Source: Brooklawnia propionicigenes
GTDB lineage: Bacteria > Actinomycetota > Actinomycetes > Propionibacteriales > Propionibacteriaceae
Direction: 5' to 3'
DNA: 64,000 nt
Assembly (NCBI RefSeq): GCF_030297015.1
Contig: NZ_AP028056.1
Location: 2,614,939-2,678,938, forward strand
Under the pieces are notes generated by a model, which saw only the letters and a program-made list of their open reading frames with translations, did not search any database and was not told where the DNA came from. Positions 59,717-64,000 of this stretch are shown piece by piece (position 1 is the stretch's first letter; each line of letters begins with the position of its first letter). The position numbers and the translations under genes are program-made.

Positions 59717-61291
59717 GTGCCCAGCACCCTAGAGCAGCTCAGCCCCACGCGGGTGAAGCTCACCATTGATCTGCCCTTTGAAGACCTGCAGCCGGCGATC
59801 GACGCCGCCTACACAGACATCGCTCAGCAGGTAAACATTCCGGGCTTCCGCAAGGGCAAGGTTCCGGCACGTTTGATCGACCAGCGTTTCGGTCGCGGGC
59901 TGGTCTTGCAGGAGGCCATCAACTCGATTCTTCCGGAGGCTTACGGCGAGGCCGTTCAGACCCATGATCTGCGTCCGCTCGGCCAGCCGGACATCGACAT
60001 CAGCGAGTTGAACGACGGCACCAATGTGCTGTTCACCGCCGAGGTCGACGTACGCCCCGACTTCGAGATCGCCGACATCGCCGGTGTCGAGGTCGAGGTT
60101 CCGGTTGCCGCGGTCAGCGACGAGGACGTCAACGAGCGCGTCGAACTGCTGCGCGAGCGTTTCGCGACCCTGACCGAGGTCGATCGCCCCGCCGAGACCG
60201 GCGACGTCGTCGTGCTGAACCTCACCGCCAGCCAGGACGGCAAGGTCCTGCCTGAGGCCGAGGCGTCCGAGGTCAGCTACAAGATCGGCTCCGGCGGCTT
60301 CGTCGATGGTCTCGATGAGGCCGTCGTGGGTCTGTCGGCCGGCGACAAAGCCACCTTCACCTCCACCCTGGTCGGCGGCCCGAACCGCGGCGAGGAAGCC
60401 GAGATCGAGGTCGAGATCGTCAAGGTGCAGTCGCAGGATCTGCCCGATGTGGACGACGAGTTCGCGCAGCTGGTCAGCGAATTCGACACCGCCGAAGAGA
60501 TGCTCGCCGATCTTCGTGACAACCTCGAGCGGCTGGCCCGCATCGATCAGGCCAACAAGGCCCGCGAGTCCGTGCTGGCCAAGCTCATCAAGGCCACCGA
60601 GTTCGAGCTGCCCGAGGCGCTCATCACTGCCGAGCAGGAGAGCCGTCGCCAGAGCATCGAGCAGCAGCTCAGTGCGGCCGGCCTGACCATCGAGCAGTAC
60701 CTGGATGAGGCCGAGGACGAGGATGCCCAGACCCCCGAGGAGTTCTGGGCCGACATCAACAACCGTGTCGTCGAGGGGCTGCGCTCGCAGATCATCCTCG
60801 ACAAGTACGCCGAGGACGCCGAGTTGCAGGTCGGCCAGAGCGAACTCACCGAGCTGATCTTCGCCAAGGCGCAGCAGAACGGCACGTCTCCCGAGCAGGA
60901 GCTCCAGCACATGATGGAGCACGACCACGCCGCCGAGTGGATGGGCGAGGTTCGCCGGGGCAAGGCTCTGGGTGAACTGGTCGCGGCCGCCAAGATCATC
61001 GACGCCGAGGGTAACGAGATCGATCTGTCCCGCCTGAACAATGACGGCACGGTCTCGGAGCCGGCTGACGATGAGGCGGACGAGGCCCCGGCAGCTGCTG
61101 AGGAAGCCGCCGATCAGACGGCCGAGACCGAGCAGGCTCCCGCCGAGGAGGCCAAGCCGGCCGCCAAGAAGCGCACGTCCAAGAAGGCAGAAGCCGCAGA
61201 CGAGCAGGCTCCTGCCGAGGACGAGAAGCCGGCCCCCAAGAAGCGCACCACCAAGAAGGCGGAAGCCGACAAGGCTGAACCCGTCGAGTGA
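59717..61291 (+). CDS. tig: Trigger factor, ribosome-associated chaperone and prolyl isomerase
   Basis: This protein of about 524 residues has an N-terminal ribosome-binding domain (LEQLSPTRVKLTIDLPFED; signature GFRKGKVPARLI), a PPIase domain (about 155-240; GDVVVLNLTAS) and the C-terminal chaperone domain. The tail of about 80 residues is rich in Ala, Glu and Lys with a 24-residue unit repeated twice. GTG 59717 is preferred because AGGAG lies just upstream and the N-terminus then matches trigger factors; ATG 59702 would place that site inside the gene. Confidence 0.94.
   Translation: MPSTLEQLSPTRVKLTIDLPFEDLQPAIDAAYTDIAQQVNIPGFRKGKVPARLIDQRFGRGLVLQEAINSILPEAYGEAVQTHDLRPLGQPDIDISELNDGTNVLFTAEVDVRPDFEIADIAGVEVEVPVAAVSDEDVNERVELLRERFATLTEVDRPAETGDVVVLNLTASQDGKVLPEAEASEVSYKIGSGGFVDGLDEAVVGLSAGDKATFTSTLVGGPNRGEEAEIEVEIVKVQSQDLPDVDDEFAQLVSEFDTAEEMLADLRDNLERLARIDQANKARESVLAKLIKATEFELPEALITAEQESRRQSIEQQLSAAGLTIEQYLDEAEDEDAQTPEEFWADINNRVVEGLRSQIILDKYAEDAELQVGQSELTELIFAKAQQNGTSPEQELQHMMEHDHAAEWMGEVRRGKALGELVAAAKIIDAEGNEIDLSRLNNDGTVSEPADDEADEAPAAAEEAADQTAETEQAPAEEAKPAAKKRTSKKAEAADEQAPAEDEKPAPKKRTTKKAEADKAEPVE
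61130..61273 (+). repeat. 72-bp tandem duplication in the tig 3' end
   Basis: Two in-frame units (61130-61201 and 61202-61273) encode EQAPAEEAKPAAKKRTSKK and EQAPAEDEKPAPKKRTTKK plus 4-5 further residues each. Histone-tail-like basic repeats. Confidence 0.75.
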
Positions 61292-61385
61292 CGACCTCCG
61301 CTGCCGCGGCTTCTTTGGGCACCTGCCCGAGGGAGCCGCGGTTTGTCATAGGCTGCAAGCCGTCCGCGTTTAATCGGAGGTAGCA

Positions 61386-62519
61386 ATGCCGTTGGGCCCG
61401 TCGGAACCCATGGGCGCCCAGGCGGCGTCCAGCCCCCCGCACTCCGCATTTGGCACGCCCCGCTTCAACAACGTCGTGATCGGGCTGGCCGGAGCCCTCA
61501 TCTGCCTGATCTGCCTGCGTGAATTCTCCAGCATCATTGCGCCCTGGTTCCTGGCCATCAATCTGATGATCACCGCCTATCCTCTGCACACCTGGTTGGT
61601 GCGCCGAGGCACTCCCTCGTGGCTGAGTGCGATGGTCGTATCGCTCACCGTCTTTGCCGTGCTGGTGGCGATGGTCTCGGGACTGGTCTGGTCGGTCAGT
61701 GAGATGATCGGCATCCTGCCTCAGTACTCCGACGAGTTCACCGTCTTGTACAAGCAGACGAGCGACTGGGCGGTCAACGAACTCAACCTTGACAGCACGG
61801 CGTTCAATCGGATGCTGGCTTCGCTGGATCCGACGCGGTTCCTGGGAGCGGCAACCTCCCTGTTGTCGGGGGCGTCCGGCATGATCGGGCTCATCGGTGT
61901 CATCGTCGCCGCAATCGTCTTCATGGCGATGGACACCCCGGGGCTTGACAAGCGAATGCGGCTGCTCGATCAGAACCGTTCGCGGATCTCGGTAGCCATC
62001 GGCAGTTTCGCGCGCGGGGTGCGCCGCTACTGGCTTGTCACGACGGTCTTCGGCCTGATCGTGGCCGTCTTCGACGGCATTGCGCTGGCCATCATGGGAG
62101 TGCCGCTCGCGATCGTGTGGGCCATCTTCAGCTTCCTGACGAACTACATCCCCAACATCGGATTCGTCATCGGTCTGATACCACCCGCACTGGTCGCGTT
62201 GTTCGCCAACGGCTGGCAGACAGCGGTGCTGGTCATCGTCATGTACTCGGTGCTGAACTTCGTCATTCAGTCCATCATCCAGCCGCGCTTCGCCGGCGAG
62301 TCGGTGGGCGTCACGCCGACCGTCTCATTCGTCTCGCTGCTGCTGTGGGCGGCGGTCCTGGGCGGAATGGGCACGCTGCTCGCTCTGCCGATGACACTGC
62401 TGGTGAAATCATTGGTCATCGACGCCGATCCCCGTGCGCGCTGGGTGAACGCGCTTATCGCCAGTGACCCCAAGGACGCTGAGATACCCGAAGAAGACCA
62501 AGCAGGTGACGACGACTAG
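61386..62519 (+). CDS. AI-2E (PerM/YdiK) family membrane transporter, first copy
   Basis: This 377-residue membrane protein of the AI-2 exporter/PerM superfamily has about eight hydrophobic segments, with IVWAIFSFLTNYIPNIGFVIG and the conserved PPALVALFANGWQ motif in the C-half. N-terminal 30 residues are polar, C-terminus acidic (EIPEEDQAGDDD). Members export autoinducer-like molecules or act as Na/H antiporters; no substrate is indicated. Followed by a paralogue. Confidence 0.85.
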   Translation: MPLGPSEPMGAQAASSPPHSAFGTPRFNNVVIGLAGALICLICLREFSSIIAPWFLAINLMITAYPLHTWLVRRGTPSWLSAMVVSLTVFAVLVAMVSGLVWSVSEMIGILPQYSDEFTVLYKQTSDWAVNELNLDSTAFNRMLASLDPTRFLGAATSLLSGASGMIGLIGVIVAAIVFMAMDTPGLDKRMRLLDQNRSRISVAIGSFARGVRRYWLVTTVFGLIVAVFDGIALAIMGVPLAIVWAIFSFLTNYIPNIGFVIGLIPPALVALFANGWQTAVLVIVMYSVLNFVIQSIIQPRFAGESVGVTPTVSFVSLLLWAAVLGGMGTLLALPMTLLVKSLVIDADPRARWVNALIASDPKDAEIPEEDQAGDDD

Positions 62520-62552
62520 TCGTCCGGCCACCTGACGGCAGGGGAGGAAGCC

Positions 62553-63848
62553 ATGCCAGATCCCAAGGTGCGGGGCACCGAAGAACCACATCTGCTGCAC
62601 AAGATGCGCGAGTTCAATGACACGGTCGAACCCCCCAGCATCGATGGTCCGGGCGCAACGGCGATCGATCGACGCATTGTTGCAGCGGCTCCGGCCGGCA
62701 TCACCGGCCGGGAACTGCTCGCCGAGCAGCGGCGATTCAACATGGCATTCAGTTCCGATCCCGCGCGTGTCCCACAGGGGCCGCACGGTGGGCAGCCTCC
62801 GTCATTGCCCAGGTTCGTCGTCATCCTGCTCGGTGTGGTGGGCATAGCCGGCGCATTCTGGTTGCTGCGTCAGCTCAGCTGGCTGATCGCACCGGCATTC
62901 CTCGCCCTCAACATGGTCATCGTCGTCTACCCGCTGCAGAATGTGCTGCGCCGTCACGGCGTTCCCAAGCCCATCGCGGTGGCGTTGACCGCGCTCGCGT
63001 TGTTCGTCACGCTGGCTGTCATCGGACTGGTTGCGACCTGGGCGATCAGCGAGATCGTCACCGCGGTGCCGCAGTATGTGCCGGAGTTGATCGAACTGCA
63101 GGAGCAGTGGCTCGATTGGCTGGTGAGTATCGGTGTCGAACGCGAGGCGATCCTCCAGGGGCTGGCCAACATCAACCTCAACCAGATCTTCACGGCATTC
63201 ACTCAGGTCTTCTCGGGCTTCTCCGGGGTTGTCGGCATGCTCGGTGTCATCATCTCGGCGCTCATCATGATGCTGATCGACGTGTCGACCTGGGGCAGGC
63301 GGATCGCGGTGGCCGGGTCGACGCATCCCCGCATCGTTGCCGCGATGCGCGAGTTCGGCGACGGCACCAGGCGCTACTGGTTGGTCTGCACCGGTTTCGG
63401 GGCTCTGATGGCCGCACTCAATTACGTGCAGCTGGTCACCCTCGGGGTCCCGCTGCCGCTCATCTGGGCGTTGCTGACCTGGCTGATGACCTACGTGCCC
63501 AGCGTCGGGTTCTTCTTCTCACTGATCCCGCCGCTGCTGGTCGCGCTGGTCGCGAACGGCTGGCAGACCGCGTTGTGGTTGCTCATCGTCTATCTGGTGA
63601 CCACCTGGATCGTGCAGGGGGTCTTCCAGCCGAAGGTCACCGGCAACGCGGTCGGTGTCAATGCCACGATCTCGTTGATCTCGCTGCTGCTGTGGGCGTG
63701 GGTGTTCGGCCCGATCGGTGCGCTGATCGCGCTGCCGTGCACCCAGCTGGTCAAGGCGTTGCTGGTGGACGCCGACCCGAAGGTCCGCTGGGTCAACTCG
63801 TTGATCTCGAATGAGACCGAGGTCCGGGGGGCGGCCAGCCAGACCTGA
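62553..63848 (+). CDS. AI-2E (PerM/YdiK) family membrane transporter, second copy
   Basis: This 431-residue paralogue of the previous gene has a longer (about 80-residue) polar N-terminus containing PSIDGPGATAIDRRIVAAAP. Conserved family region: IWALLTWLMTYVPSVGFFFSLIPPLLVALVANGWQ (read in parts) and NAVGVNATISLISLLLWAWV. The two genes are 33 bp apart on one strand, likely one transcript. ATG 62553 follows GGGGAGGAAG. Confidence 0.85.
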   Translation: MPDPKVRGTEEPHLLHKMREFNDTVEPPSIDGPGATAIDRRIVAAAPAGITGRELLAEQRRFNMAFSSDPARVPQGPHGGQPPSLPRFVVILLGVVGIAGAFWLLRQLSWLIAPAFLALNMVIVVYPLQNVLRRHGVPKPIAVALTALALFVTLAVIGLVATWAISEIVTAVPQYVPELIELQEQWLDWLVSIGVEREAILQGLANINLNQIFTAFTQVFSGFSGVVGMLGVIISALIMMLIDVSTWGRRIAVAGSTHPRIVAAMREFGDGTRRYWLVCTGFGALMAALNYVQLVTLGVPLPLIWALLTWLMTYVPSVGFFFSLIPPLLVALVANGWQTALWLLIVYLVTTWIVQGVFQPKVTGNAVGVNATISLISLLLWAWVFGPIGALIALPCTQLVKALLVDADPKVRWVNSLISNETEVRGAASQT

Positions 63849-63883
63849 CCGCTGCGGCATACTCGGCCAAGCCATGCCTCCAG

Positions 63884-63912
63884 CGAACACCTCACGGATG
63901 TGTTCGGCTTTT
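63884..63912 (+). terminator. Rho-independent terminator after the second AI-2E gene
   Basis: CGAACAC (63884-63890) pairs with GTGTTCG (63900-63906), followed by GCTTTT. Confidence 0.75.
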
Positions 63913-63940
63913 GTCAGCGCGGGGTTGTAAGTTCGTGAAT

Positions 63941-64000
63941 GTGAATCCAGACATGACAACACTGCAAGCCGCGGCTGCGGCCGGATCCGGTGCAGGCATG
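63941..64000 (+). CDS. Start of a gene, cut by the window edge (possibly clpP)
   Basis: GTG 63941 opens a frame to the window end: MNPDMTTLQAAAAAGSGAGM. An alternative ATG is at 63953. TAAGTT at 63928-63933 precedes the GTG by 7 nt, a leaderless arrangement. In many actinobacteria tig is followed by clpP genes, so ClpP is a guess from gene order; the visible 20 residues cannot prove it. Confidence 0.5.
   Translation, partial: MNPDMTTLQAAAAAGSGAGM

Overview
The window looks like chromosome of a high-GC Actinomycetota, most likely Propionibacteriaceae or a close relative. This is inferred from base composition, a homologue of the mycobacterial mycothiol-linked thioredoxin Rv2466c, an actinobacterial FAD/Fe-S lactate-dehydrogenase-like protein, and many GTG starts, several of which sit 6-7 nt after a TAnnnT box (probable leaderless mRNAs).

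Region 1 (1-29,600) is core and sugar-catabolic chromosome. It holds the end of ettA; a GntR/FCD regulator facing a sugar ABC transporter (binding lipoprotein plus two permeases); a convergent Gfo/Idh/MocA dehydrogenase and zinc dehydrogenase; and a MarR-controlled FAD/Fe-S 2-hydroxyacid dehydrogenase opposite an acyl-CoA synthetase and thioesterase. A hexuronate block follows (gnd, LacI regulator, LarA-like protein, uxaC, uxuB), then pyrC and pepN, a mycothiol-linked thioredoxin, a NERD protein, ligA, rpiB and tRNA-Pro(UGG).

Region 2 (29,700-46,816) is a genomic island. The last 27 nt of tRNA-Pro plus one base are repeated exactly at 46,789-46,816. No integrase is visible. The cargo has three parts. 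(a) A translationally coupled plus-strand operon encodes a radical-SAM-like protein with an atypical cysteine motif, a diverged phosphoketolase, a diverged YrdC/Sua5-like protein, a methyltransferase, a HAD-fold protein and a GGDEF protein. (b) A converging minus-strand operon encodes a second radical SAM/SPASM-like enzyme, an ATP-grasp enzyme and a creatininase-family amidohydrolase. (c) A defence-like segment encodes an uncharacterised protein, a TOTE-type primase-helicase and a HEPN/MNT toxin-antitoxin pair. An IS5-family and an IS630-family element separate (b) from (c). I do not recognise the combination (a)+(b) as a described pathway. It is the best candidate here for an undescribed biosynthetic system.

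Region 3 (46,864-55,099) starts with a CPBP membrane protease. It continues with a LacI-controlled operon: GPH-family symporter, zinc dehydrogenase, split transketolase, TIM-barrel sugar isomerase/epimerase and SDR. No sugar kinase is present, so the substrate is unknown. Hairpins punctuate this operon.

Region 4 (55,328-64,000) is housekeeping: tRNA-Gly(UCC), sbcD-sbcC, tig, two tandem AI-2E/PerM family membrane proteins, a terminator and the start of a further gene, possibly clpP.
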